Shown: one piece after another, positions 1 to 5,752 of the stretch
How the letters are laid out: each line of letters opens with the position of its first letter
Numbering within the stretch: the first letter of the stretch is position 1
DNA from: Maribacter sp.
GTDB lineage: Bacteria > Bacteroidota > Bacteroidia > Flavobacteriales > Flavobacteriaceae
Reading direction: 5' to 3'
NCBI GenBank assembly: GCA_013001935.1
Contig: JABDKZ010000433.1
Coordinates: 1 to 5,752 of the forward strand
Length of the DNA stretch: 5,752 nucleotides
The notes under the pieces: generated by a model
The model's input: the letters and a program-made list of their open reading frames with translations, nothing else
Told to the model about the DNA's origin: nothing
Database searches by the model: none
Translations under genes and position numbers: made by a program

Positions 1-575
1 CTGATATTGACCCGGAAATTCGTAAAAATTTGAATAATACCTTAAAAGAAAAAGGCATTACTGAGCTTCAAAAACAATTAAAACAATTGGATGAAAAACA
101 CTTCGCCAAAATTGATATTGAAAATCCCCATAGGCTAATACGTGCTCTGGAGATATGTATTGGAAGTGGTAAACCCTACTCTTCATTCCTAAATAAAAAG
201 AATACAATACGACCTTTTAAAACCATTACCATAGGCCTGAAAGCAGAACGGCAGGTTATCTATAACCGCATAAACCAAAGGGTTGATCAAATGATTGAAG
301 ATGGGCTTTTGAAAGAAGCGGGTAAACTGCATCCCCATAGGGCCTTAAATGCATTGCAAACCGTAGGCTACAAGGAACTTTTCAACTATTTGGATGGCCA
401 TTGGGATTTGGATTTTGCTATTTCTGAAATAAAGAAAAATACAAGACGATTTGCAAAAAGGCAATTAACTTGGCATAGAAAAAATGACAAGCTTATTTGG
501 TTTGAATATGACGAGGACATAACAGTTATGTGTAAAACCATTGATGAAAAAATAAAGGCCAAACAAAATGAATAA
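1..575 (+). CDS. miaA: tRNA dimethylallyltransferase MiaA, C-terminal part (5' end outside window)
   Basis: MiaA transfers the dimethylallyl group of DMAPP to N6 of A37 in tRNAs that read codons starting with U, supporting codon-anticodon pairing. The reading frame is open to the left edge (first full codon at base 3), so the TTG at 30 is internal and not a start. About 190 residues are visible. The family is usually about 300 residues, so the N-terminal P-loop and about 110 residues lie outside. Visible family signatures are NPHRLIRALEI (visible residues 41-51), the TVGYKEL stretch (about 120-126, the family's A[IV]GYKE motif) and TRRFAKRQLTWHR (about 147-159), the C-terminal hallmark involved in tRNA binding. 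It ends normally with TAA at 573-575 and overlaps the next gene by 8 bases, which suggests co-transcription and possibly translational coupling. Identity is confident; the partial state is only a window effect. Confidence 0.95.
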   Translation, partial: DIDPEIRKNLNNTLKEKGITELQKQLKQLDEKHFAKIDIENPHRLIRALEICIGSGKPYSSFLNKKNTIRPFKTITIGLKAERQVIYNRINQRVDQMIEDGLLKEAGKLHPHRALNALQTVGYKELFNYLDGHWDLDFAISEIKKNTRRFAKRQLTWHRKNDKLIWFEYDEDITVMCKTIDEKIKAKQNE

Positions 576-1059
576 ATCCTTGATTTACATTATTATGGGA
601 GTTTCAGGATGCGGAAAATCAACAATTGCAAAGCTGTTGGCCACTAGACTGAAGGTCCCTTATTTTGATGGGGATGATTTTCATCCCAAAGCCAATGTTC
701 AAAAAATGGTCAAAGGGCTTCCCCTTAATGATCTGGACCGCAAAGGTTGGTTACGAACGTTGAACAAAGTTGCTAGGGAACATAAGAAAAAAGGTGCCGT
801 TATTGCCTGTTCTGCTTTAAAGGAGTCTTATAGGAGCCAACTAAAGCGTACATTGGAAGGACAAATGGTTTTTGTTTACCTCAAAGGAACATTTGAAGAA
901 ATTCATGCCCGGCTTCAAGGACGTAAAGACCACTATATGCCGATTGAATTACTAAAATCCCAGTTTGAAACATTAGAGCCCCCATCAGATGCCATTGAAG
1001 TTTCTATTCATCATTCACCTGACGGGATTGTAACAAGGATTATAGAGGAAACCCAATAA
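568..1059 (+). CDS. gntK: Gluconokinase (GntK/IdnK family, P-loop kinase)
   Basis: This cytoplasmic enzyme is predicted to phosphorylate D-gluconate with ATP to give 6-phosphogluconate, feeding the pentose phosphate or Entner-Doudoroff routes. At 163 residues it matches the compact GntK family (about 160-175). Visible motifs are the Walker A loop GVSGCGKST (residues 11-19), FDGDDFHP (33-40), the substrate-side region GLPLNDLDRKGWL (50-62), ACSALKESYR, and the family C-terminal block with KDHYMP followed by SQFETLEPP. All are well conserved, so it should be active. The ATG at 568 lies inside the end of miaA (8-base overlap), with no strong Shine-Dalgarno sequence but an A-rich leader, as is common in Bacteroidota. 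No gluconate transporter or dehydrogenase is next to it, so the source of substrate cannot be read from this window. Shikimate kinase and adenylylsulfate kinase share the P-loop but lack the DDFHP and SQFETLE signatures. Confidence 0.92.
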   Translation: MNKSLIYIIMGVSGCGKSTIAKLLATRLKVPYFDGDDFHPKANVQKMVKGLPLNDLDRKGWLRTLNKVAREHKKKGAVIACSALKESYRSQLKRTLEGQMVFVYLKGTFEEIHARLQGRKDHYMPIELLKSQFETLEPPSDAIEVSIHHSPDGIVTRIIEETQ

Positions 1060-1061
1060 AA

Positions 1062-1089
1062 AAAGCCCTGATCAAATGATCAGGGCTTT
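1062..1089. terminator. Bidirectional hairpin terminator between convergent genes
   Basis: A perfect inverted repeat, GCCCTGATCA at 1065-1074 and TGATCAGGGC at 1077-1086, is extended by AAA/TTT to 13 pairs with a tiny AA centre (in practice a 9-12 bp stem with a 4-base loop). It lies 3 bases after the gntK stop and 22 bases beyond the response regulator stop (1111). The run of seven A at 1058-1064 reads as a U-tract for minus-strand transcripts, making a good intrinsic terminator for the regulator gene. On the plus strand the U-tract is only TTT and forms part of the stem, so termination of the miaA-gntK transcript may be less efficient. Confidence 0.85.
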
Positions 1090-1110
1090 ACAAATTAGTA
1101 TCAGTTCGTC

Positions 1111-1824
1111 TTATTCAGATTCTGTTTTAATGACCAATCGGAAACCTTCACCGTGAATATTCAAAATTTCTACAGTATCATCACGTTTCAAGTATTTCCG
1201 CAATTTGGCAATATAAACATCCATACTACGGGAAGTAAAATAATTATCGTCTCTCCAAATCTTGGTCAATGCCAATTCACGTGGCATTAAATCATTTTCA
1301 TGCAATGCTAAAAGTCGTAGTAATTCATTCTCTTTGGGCGAGAGTTTAATAGATTCCTCATCTTTATATTTCAAAAACCTTAATTTGGAGTTCAGATGAA
1401 ATCCTCCAATTTGAAATTCAAATTTCTTACTATCGGCCAAGGTACTTGAAGCTTTTCTTTGCAGAATCGCTTTAAGTTTCATCAATAAAACTTCAGAATC
1501 AAAAGGTTTGTTCAAATAATCATCCGCTCCTGCCTTGTATCCTTTAAGGACATCCTCTTTCATGGTCTTGGCTGTAAGAAAAACAATTGGGACATTTTCA
1601 TTTTTTTCACGAATCTCACGGGCAAGGGTAAATCCATCTTTGTAAGGCATCATGACATCCAAAATACAAACATCGTAGTTGTCCTTTTTAAACTTTTCAA
1701 ACCCTTCCATACCATTCTTCGCCAATGTTACATCAAAGTTGTTCATTGACAAATAGTCTTTTAAAACAATCCCAAAATTGGGGTCATCTTCCACTAAAAG
1801 TATTTTCTTATTAATTGTTTCCAT
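1111..1824 (-). CDS. rprY: OmpR/PhoB-family response regulator, RprY-like
   Basis: This is a DNA-binding transcription factor, predicted to be phosphorylated by the histidine kinase encoded immediately upstream. Its 237 residues are typical. The receiver domain (about 6-123) has the acidic pocket E12-D13-D14, phosphoacceptor D56 in CILDVMMP, switch T84 in FLTA, Y103, and K106 in NKPF, so all catalytic positions are intact. A winged-helix effector domain follows (about 135-232), with SPKENELLRLL and the recognition-helix region around RSMDVYIAKLRKYL, then NIHGEGFRLVI as the wing. This C-terminal pattern, including the IWRDDNYF stretch, resembles the RprY subgroup of Bacteroidota regulators, from memory of the family. 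The ATG at 1824 is 6 bases after the kinase stop codon with an AT-rich leader and no clear Shine-Dalgarno site, consistent with a two-gene transcript. It is followed by a strong terminator. The regulon is unknown from sequence; the symbol rests on family resemblance. Confidence 0.93.
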   Translation of the reverse strand: METINKKILLVEDDPNFGIVLKDYLSMNNFDVTLAKNGMEGFEKFKKDNYDVCILDVMMPYKDGFTLAREIREKNENVPIVFLTAKTMKEDVLKGYKAGADDYLNKPFDSEVLLMKLKAILQRKASSTLADSKKFEFQIGGFHLNSKLRFLKYKDEESIKLSPKENELLRLLALHENDLMPRELALTKIWRDDNYFTSRSMDVYIAKLRKYLKRDDTVEILNIHGEGFRLVIKTESE

Positions 1825-1830
1825 AATTCA

Positions 1831-3411
1831 TTAAATTAAAGGCAGTTTTATGTAGAAAGTACTTCCCTTGTCTTTTTCACTTTCAGCATAAACCTCTCCT
1901 TGATGATCTTCTATTATTCGTTTTACGTAAGCTAGGCCCAAACCATGACCCTTAACATTATGTATATCCCCTGTATGTTCCCTATAAAATTTTTCAAAAA
2001 CTCTTTTTAATACTGCTTTACTCATTCCTGCCCCTTGGTCTCTTATTTCAATAATGATATTATTCTTCACCTCCTCGGTATAAATATCAATTTTCGGAGC
2101 TTCTGGAGAATATTTAATAGCATTATCAAGTATGTTCACAATTACATTAATAAAATGCATCTCATTGGCTAAAACGTCTTTTCTAGCAGCATTTAAATGT
2201 GTTTCAATATAACCGCCACTATCTGCAACGATAAGTTCAACATGGGCAATTGCATCTTGTATTATGTCGTGGACATCAACTCTGTCCTTACTTATGTCCA
2301 ATTGGTTCTTTTCCAACTTGGAGATACGCAATACATTCTCTACTTGGGCATGCATGCGTTTGTTTTCATCCCTGATCATTTGAAGATATCTTAAAACACG
2401 CTCTTTATCTTCAAGTACTTGCGGATTCTTTATGGCTTCTACGGCCAAATTAATCGTGGCAATAGGTGTTTTGAATTCGTGGGTCATATTATTGATGAAA
2501 TCTGATTTAATCTCAGAAATCTGTTTTTGCTTGATCAATTGATAGATGGCACTTGAGTAAGCTACGATGATAACAAGGGTGAACAAAAGTGACAAGACTG
2601 CCATTCCCAAAATTGAACGTATCAAAAACGTTTTTTTCTTAGGAAAAGTAATCATCAACGTATAATTTGAATTTTCTTCTGCGTCCTTGAAAATTGCCGA
2701 TTTATAGGGCGTTGATTTTCGAAAACTATATTTTCTTGATTTTACCGCAGTTGGCAACCCCTTGCTGGAGATACCGTATTCATACGCTGTATTGATATTA
2801 CGATTGTTCAACTCCCGCTCTAACAACAATTCAATTTCTTGTTTTGAGACTCTTTCATGTATGGGAACCCGCTTGGCGAATTCACTGAACATATCTTCAA
2901 ACGCCGAAATCTCCATTGAGGATAATCCTCCAATTTTTTCAACTTTTTCGATAGGCGTAAATCTGCTCTGGCGACCATCAAAACCTAAGTCTTCCTTGAA
3001 AGTTGCCTTAAATCGCTTACTCGTATAATTTTTTATGGTCGTAGTGTCATCACCACTACCACTGTCAAAGAACGTTGATGCAATATTATATTCCTCTTCC
3101 AAAATACCATGGGAATAAAAATGTATCTCATCAGAGTTAATATCTTGATCAATGAAAAAGAAGTTTTTTAAATTAGCACTCTTTAAATCCCCAACGCTAT
3201 CTTTAATATTTACATAGCGATCAAAATAATCATTTCGTTCGCGTCTGGTTATTTTGTCAGTAACCTTATCAAGTACGATCGAGACACTATTCGAAAATTG
3301 TTCTTCTTTATCTTCTACGGATGTTTTTATCCAATAGCCTTGAACAAAGATGATCCCTATAAGTGAGAGGCTCATCAGAATGACCAAAAGAACAAACAAC
3401 CTCTTATTCAT
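1831..3411 (-). CDS. rprX: Sensor histidine kinase, RprX-like, partner of the downstream regulator
   Basis: This is an inner-membrane sensor kinase of 526 residues. Transmembrane segment 1 is at about residues 5-26, followed by an extracytoplasmic region of about 235 residues (29-262), rich in charged residues and not recognisable as a known sensor fold by eye. Transmembrane segment 2 is at about 264-289. Only about 21 residues separate it from the phosphoacceptor H311 in MTHEFKTP, so there is no room for a HAMP domain. The dimerisation/phosphotransfer domain spans about 300-370. The HATPase domain (about 410-525) shows the N box with N426 and N430 in NILDNAIKYS, the G1 box DQGAGM (458-463), the F box FEKFYR (472-477) and the G2 box GHGLGL (488-493). 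All catalytic motifs are intact. The protein has no cysteine. The gene starts at ATG 3411 after a 75-base gap that may hold its promoter and operator, and the regulator gene follows after 6 bases. The RprX name is by resemblance. Confidence 0.93.
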   Translation of the reverse strand: MNKRLFVLLVILMSLSLIGIIFVQGYWIKTSVEDKEEQFSNSVSIVLDKVTDKITRRERNDYFDRYVNIKDSVGDLKSANLKNFFFIDQDINSDEIHFYSHGILEEEYNIASTFFDSGSGDDTTTIKNYTSKRFKATFKEDLGFDGRQSRFTPIEKVEKIGGLSSMEISAFEDMFSEFAKRVPIHERVSKQEIELLLERELNNRNINTAYEYGISSKGLPTAVKSRKYSFRKSTPYKSAIFKDAEENSNYTLMITFPKKKTFLIRSILGMAVLSLLFTLVIIVAYSSAIYQLIKQKQISEIKSDFINNMTHEFKTPIATINLAVEAIKNPQVLEDKERVLRYLQMIRDENKRMHAQVENVLRISKLEKNQLDISKDRVDVHDIIQDAIAHVELIVADSGGYIETHLNAARKDVLANEMHFINVIVNILDNAIKYSPEAPKIDIYTEEVKNNIIIEIRDQGAGMSKAVLKRVFEKFYREHTGDIHNVKGHGLGLAYVKRIIEDHQGEVYAESEKDKGSTFYIKLPLI

Positions 3412-3430
3412 CTACCGGCAAAATTAAAGA

Positions 3431-3480
3431 TTTAACAACTACAATTTGTACGTTTAACCTAACCTTAACAAAAATGTTAA
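3431..3480 (-). promoter_or_regulatory. Candidate operator: 11-base-phased TTAAC repeats plus inverted repeat upstream of the kinase-regulator pair
   Basis: Within the 75-base gap before the histidine kinase gene, the plus strand has TTTAAC at 3431, TTTAAC at 3453 and CTTAAC at 3464. The spacings are 22 and 11 bases, so all three sit on the same DNA face. A perfect inverted repeat TTAACA-AAAA-TGTTAA occupies 3465-3480 and reuses the third motif. OmpR/PhoB-type regulators bind direct repeats with about 11-base pitch, so binding by the adjacent response regulator (autoregulation) is a plausible inference. The AT-rich base composition makes single TTAA matches common; the support comes from the phasing. 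A Bacteroidota-like -7 element TAATTTTG is at 3419-3426 on the minus strand, but no good -33 partner is seen. Confidence 0.4.
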
Positions 3481-3486
3481 AATGGC

Positions 3487-4077
3487 TCAGCCCTCGCTAT
3501 GATTAAGAAGAAGCTTGTGAATTTCCGCTACTTTAAGGACAGTATCTTCCAAAAGTAGGTTTTCGATTACGTAGTCTGACATTTCCATTTTTCTTGCATC
3601 GGGCCATTGGTTGCCCATGCGAGCCAGAATATCTGATGTAGAAGCCCCATCCCGTTCCAAAACTCTTTTTAGGCGCACTCGCTCGGGGGCTGTCACTAAA
3701 ATAATTTTATCGTAGAATTCGTGTAGGCCATTTTCAAATAATATAGCCACTTCTTGGATTACATAGGCGGCTTCTTGTTTTTTGGCCCAAGCTGTAAAGT
3801 CCTTACGAACTGCCGGATGAACAATACCATTCAATTGGTTCATTAAAGATTTGTCCCAAAATATTTTCTCTGCAATATATGCCTTGTTCAAATTTTTACC
3901 GTCGTAAGCCTCCTCACCAAGTAATGCTTTTATTGATGCTCTTAATTTTTTGGAGTTTTTCATTAAACGCTTGGCTTTCTTGTCAGAATTATATACCGGA
4001 ACACCAAGTTTCTTGAACATTTTAGCAACCGTACTTTTTCCGCTTCCTATACCTCCGGTTAATCCTACAATCATCAT
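3487..4077 (-). CDS. coaE: Dephospho-CoA kinase
   Basis: CoaE catalyses the last step of coenzyme A synthesis in the cytoplasm, the ATP-dependent phosphorylation of the 3'-hydroxyl of the ribose in dephospho-CoA. The length of 196 residues is typical. Visible motifs are the P-loop GLTGGIGSGKST (5-16), the conserved aspartate D32 within YNSDKKAKRLM, HPAVRKDF (87-94), QEVAILFENGL (108-118) corresponding to the family's P-LLFE segment, and the lid region around RDGASTSDILARMGNQ (142-157) with conserved R and Q. The commonly seen DAD motif is NSD here, retaining the last aspartate. The ATG at 4077 overlaps the YbbR gene's stop as ATGA, a four-base overlap pointing to translational coupling. A second ATG follows directly (4074) and would shorten the protein by one residue. 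No terminator is evident after its stop, so some read-through into the histidine kinase gene is possible. Confidence 0.95.
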   Translation of the reverse strand: MMIVGLTGGIGSGKSTVAKMFKKLGVPVYNSDKKAKRLMKNSKKLRASIKALLGEEAYDGKNLNKAYIAEKIFWDKSLMNQLNGIVHPAVRKDFTAWAKKQEAAYVIQEVAILFENGLHEFYDKIILVTAPERVRLKRVLERDGASTSDILARMGNQWPDARKMEMSDYVIENLLLEDTVLKVAEIHKLLLNHSEG

Positions 4078-5027
4078 TGCCGCTTTAATATAAATTCGAC
4101 TTGATTTTCATTTAAACTCGCGCTATGTAGACTTTCTGGCCATTTTAGCAATTCAAGCGTAATGATTTTAGAAGTATTATCTGTTACTGAATTGTAATCT
4201 GCCACTACTTCAAAACCGGTACTATCCAAGTTTTTCAAATTATCCAATTTTGCCCTACAGATTACAGCGGCTGCATCGGGAAAAGTCCTTATCTCATAAC
4301 CAGCAGGAAGATTGACTACCTTTATGGGAATATCAATCAATTTTTCAGAAAAACGAGCTACTTTCCCGTAGACGAATACTGTATTGTGGGAATAGGTCGT
4401 ATTTTCCAATTCAGGATTTTTAAACAATTCAACCTCATGGGTGAAATTAGTTGTTTCCTCAGGAAAGCTCATTTTAAGGGTATTCACACTTTTTATGGTA
4501 TCAATACTTGTTTTAGGGCCCCTAATGGTGACCATGGCCGGTTTAATTTTTAAAGGACCATCCAAAATAAAATTCTGTGAAAGCTCAATACCCACACGAG
4601 ATGTGACGGGTACCTTTTTGGTTCCCACTTGGGTGAATTCAAAAAACAAAGTGTCCTTATCTATTTCAATCAAGGTCATTGAACGTAATTGCTTATCTAT
4701 TTGCTTTCGATATATACTTTGTGCGATAAAATACCTGCCGTCTTTTTGACTGGCGGAAGACAAGTCTATTTTCACTTCCTTATTCTTCAAATTAAATCCC
4801 AGAAACTGAAATCCGTTCGCCTGAACTTTTACATCCACTTCTTCCTTTGAAGCTTTGGTAAGTAGCAAACTGTCCGGAATATTAATGAATTTGAATTCAA
4901 AAGTAGCATTGTTGATATATGATTCAGAGAGATTATTAATGAACCATATTAAACCTGAGCATACCAGGAACATCAAAAACATTTTAGCCTTCCTCCTTTT
5001 TAATATGTTCTTGATTTTTAATATCAC
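4074..5027 (-). CDS. Membrane-anchored YbbR-domain protein (CdaR-like)
   Basis: The 317-residue protein has a basic N-terminus (KRRKAK, 10-15), one transmembrane segment (about 16-31) and a large extracytoplasmic part made of YbbR-type beta-rich repeats, roughly 40-132, 137-222 and 229-315. The clearest repeat signature is at about 137-182, KKVPVTSRVGIELSQ through VTIRGPKTSIDTI. In Firmicutes, YbbR/CdaR modulates the membrane diadenylate cyclase CdaA; in Bacteroidota the family is often encoded next to coaE and its role is not settled, so no function is assigned. The GTG at 5027 is the only conventional start between the upstream in-frame TAG (5040-5042) and the internal ATG at 4982 (codon 16). 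That ATG is preceded by an AGGAGG at 4992-4997, but starting there would remove the basic residues before the membrane segment. It follows the glycosyltransferase gene by 12 bases and overlaps coaE by 4. Confidence 0.85.
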   Translation of the reverse strand: MILKIKNILKRRKAKMFLMFLVCSGLIWFINNLSESYINNATFEFKFINIPDSLLLTKASKEEVDVKVQANGFQFLGFNLKNKEVKIDLSSASQKDGRYFIAQSIYRKQIDKQLRSMTLIEIDKDTLFFEFTQVGTKKVPVTSRVGIELSQNFILDGPLKIKPAMVTIRGPKTSIDTIKSVNTLKMSFPEETTNFTHEVELFKNPELENTTYSHNTVFVYGKVARFSEKLIDIPIKVVNLPAGYEIRTFPDAAAVICRAKLDNLKNLDSTGFEVVADYNSVTDNTSKIITLELLKWPESLHSASLNENQVEFILKRQ

Positions 5028-5039
5028 TTTATTACTTAT

Positions 5040-5752
5040 CTAATTGAAAAATAATTTAGGAAACAACGTTTCAGGTTTCTTACTGCTAAAATTAATCCAA
5101 AAGGATGATTTTAAAAAACCAAAACCATATCCCACAAACTGAATGCAAATAGCGATTATTGATAGAAGAGCCACCGATAGATTTTTGTTTTTCACCCATG
5201 AATCGAGGAATACCAATCCAAAATAAATGACATACAAGACTAGAGGTAAGACAATTTTTAAGCTCAACAAAATTAATGCCGTTATAAAACCAAGGCAGAA
5301 TATGGCCGGGAACCAGTAGGTAATTTTCGCAGTACCAGGATGCCATTTATTTAATATGGGCCTTACCATTCCAAACTTGTTCACTTGAGTGAAGAATTTA
5401 TTCCAGTCTATGCGACGCTTGTGATATACGAACGCCTCGGGAATCAGTTTGGTATCATATCCTTTGTTCCATATACGAATAGTTAAATCGGGGTCCTCTC
5501 CAGGATGAATCTTACCATATCCTCCCACTTTTTCAAAAGCCTCTTTGGAAATACCCATATTAAAACTACGCGGTTGAAATTTATCAACCGAAGATTTTCC
5601 ACCCCGGATTCCCCCTGTTGATAAAATGGAAGTCATCGCATAGTTAATCGCTTTTTGCACATTACTAAAAGATGTATGGGCGGCATCCGGTCCGCCAAAA
5701 CAATGCACGAATTCTTGGGTCAAGGAAATTTCAACTTCCGTCAAATATTGTG
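5040..5752 (-). CDS. Family 2 glycosyltransferase with C-terminal membrane segments, C-terminal part (5' end outside window)
   Basis: The frame is open to the right edge, so the TTG at 5744 is internal and the start lies outside; about 237 residues are visible. It resembles GT-A fold, family 2 enzymes that transfer sugars from nucleotide-sugar donors, probably to a lipid or envelope glycan. Numbering from the codon at 5744, visible features are CFGGPDAAH (15-23), SFNMGISKEAFEKVGGY (60-76), GEDPDL (82-87), which fits the conserved ED catalytic-base region, and YHKRR (107-111). Three hydrophobic segments follow at about 143-163, 165-182 and 189-210, with a short tail, so the catalytic domain is tethered to the inner membrane. 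The N-terminal nucleotide-binding region and DxD motif are not in the window. The gene ends with TAG, 12 bases before the YbbR gene start, suggesting a shared transcript. Donor and acceptor cannot be predicted from this fragment. Confidence 0.88.
   Translation of the reverse strand, partial: QYLTEVEISLTQEFVHCFGGPDAAHTSFSNVQKAINYAMTSILSTGGIRGGKSSVDKFQPRSFNMGISKEAFEKVGGYGKIHPGEDPDLTIRIWNKGYDTKLIPEAFVYHKRRIDWNKFFTQVNKFGMVRPILNKWHPGTAKITYWFPAIFCLGFITALILLSLKIVLPLVLYVIYFGLVFLDSWVKNKNLSVALLSIIAICIQFVGYGFGFLKSSFWINFSSKKPETLFPKLFFN

Noticed and set aside
30..32. TTG as the start of the miaA reading frame
   Set aside because: The frame continues open to the left edge with family-like sequence (DIDPEIRKN) and the N-terminal P-loop domain must lie upstream, so this is a window truncation and not a short gene.
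2197..2394. A 65-codon plus-strand open frame opposite the histidine kinase gene, and similarly 2762-3028, 4441-4749 and 4855-5043
   Set aside because: These lie antisense inside well-supported genes with complete family motifs, show no recognisable domain, and have composition expected of shadow frames.
3419..3426. TAATTTTG on the minus strand as a full Bacteroidota promoter for the histidine kinase gene
   Set aside because: It fits the TAnnTTTG -7 pattern, but there is no TTTG at about 19-21 bases upstream (the nearest TTG gives a 15-base spacer), and the start site would fall almost on the ATG. It is kept only as a remark.
4028..4063. Loss of function of CoaE because the usual DAD motif reads NSD
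   Set aside because: The last aspartate (D32), the P-loop and the lid residues are all kept, and variation at the first two positions is tolerated in the family.
5040..5042. A glycosyltransferase-YbbR fusion broken by a TAG stop, or stop-codon read-through
   Set aside because: The two frames coincide, but the glycosyltransferase ends after a natural membrane tail, and YbbR proteins normally stand alone with their own N-terminal membrane anchor.
5092..5346. An 84-codon minus-strand frame inside the glycosyltransferase gene
   Set aside because: It is an alternative frame of the membrane-segment region of the glycosyltransferase, with no independent motif or start signal.
5742..5744. TTG as the start of the glycosyltransferase gene
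   Set aside because: The frame stays open to the right edge, and the visible part lacks the nucleotide-sugar-binding N-terminal half, so the true start is outside the window.

Overview
The window looks like a core-chromosome stretch from a low-GC member of the Bacteroidota, most likely a marine-type flavobacterium. This is inferred from the AT-rich sequence, the near absence of Shine-Dalgarno sites in front of most genes, an RprX/RprY-like two-component pair without a HAMP domain, and the YbbR-CoaE neighbourhood. Seven protein genes fill almost all of it. Two run off the window edges: miaA at the left and a glycosyltransferase at the right.

Layout: Bases 1-1059 are on the plus strand and hold the 3' two-thirds of miaA (tRNA A37 dimethylallyltransferase), overlapping by 8 bases a small gluconokinase gene (gntK-like). 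A perfect hairpin at 1062-1089 lies between these and a convergent minus-strand block, and probably terminates both. Read in transcription order from the right edge, the minus-strand block is a family 2 glycosyltransferase with C-terminal membrane segments (partial), a membrane-anchored YbbR-domain protein, coaE (dephospho-CoA kinase), a sensor histidine kinase, and an OmpR/PhoB-type response regulator. The first three are tightly packed, with a 12-base gap and then a 4-base stop/start overlap. The kinase and regulator are separated by 6 bases. The only sizeable gap in the block is 75 bases between coaE and the histidine kinase.

That 75-base gap is the most interesting non-coding sequence. 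It carries TTAAC-type motifs spaced 11 and 22 bases apart, plus a perfect TTAACA/TGTTAA inverted repeat. This is the geometry expected for an OmpR/PhoB-type direct-repeat operator, so autoregulation of the two-component pair is a reasonable, untested hypothesis.

The genes do not form one evident pathway. They combine tRNA modification, gluconate phosphorylation, CoA synthesis, envelope or c-di-AMP-related YbbR function, glycosyl transfer and envelope sensing. I see no mobile element, CRISPR array, RNA gene, phage signature or sign of recent transfer, and nothing that amounts to a clearly new system. The points worth a second look are regulatory geometry, gene coupling and the unassigned sensor domain.
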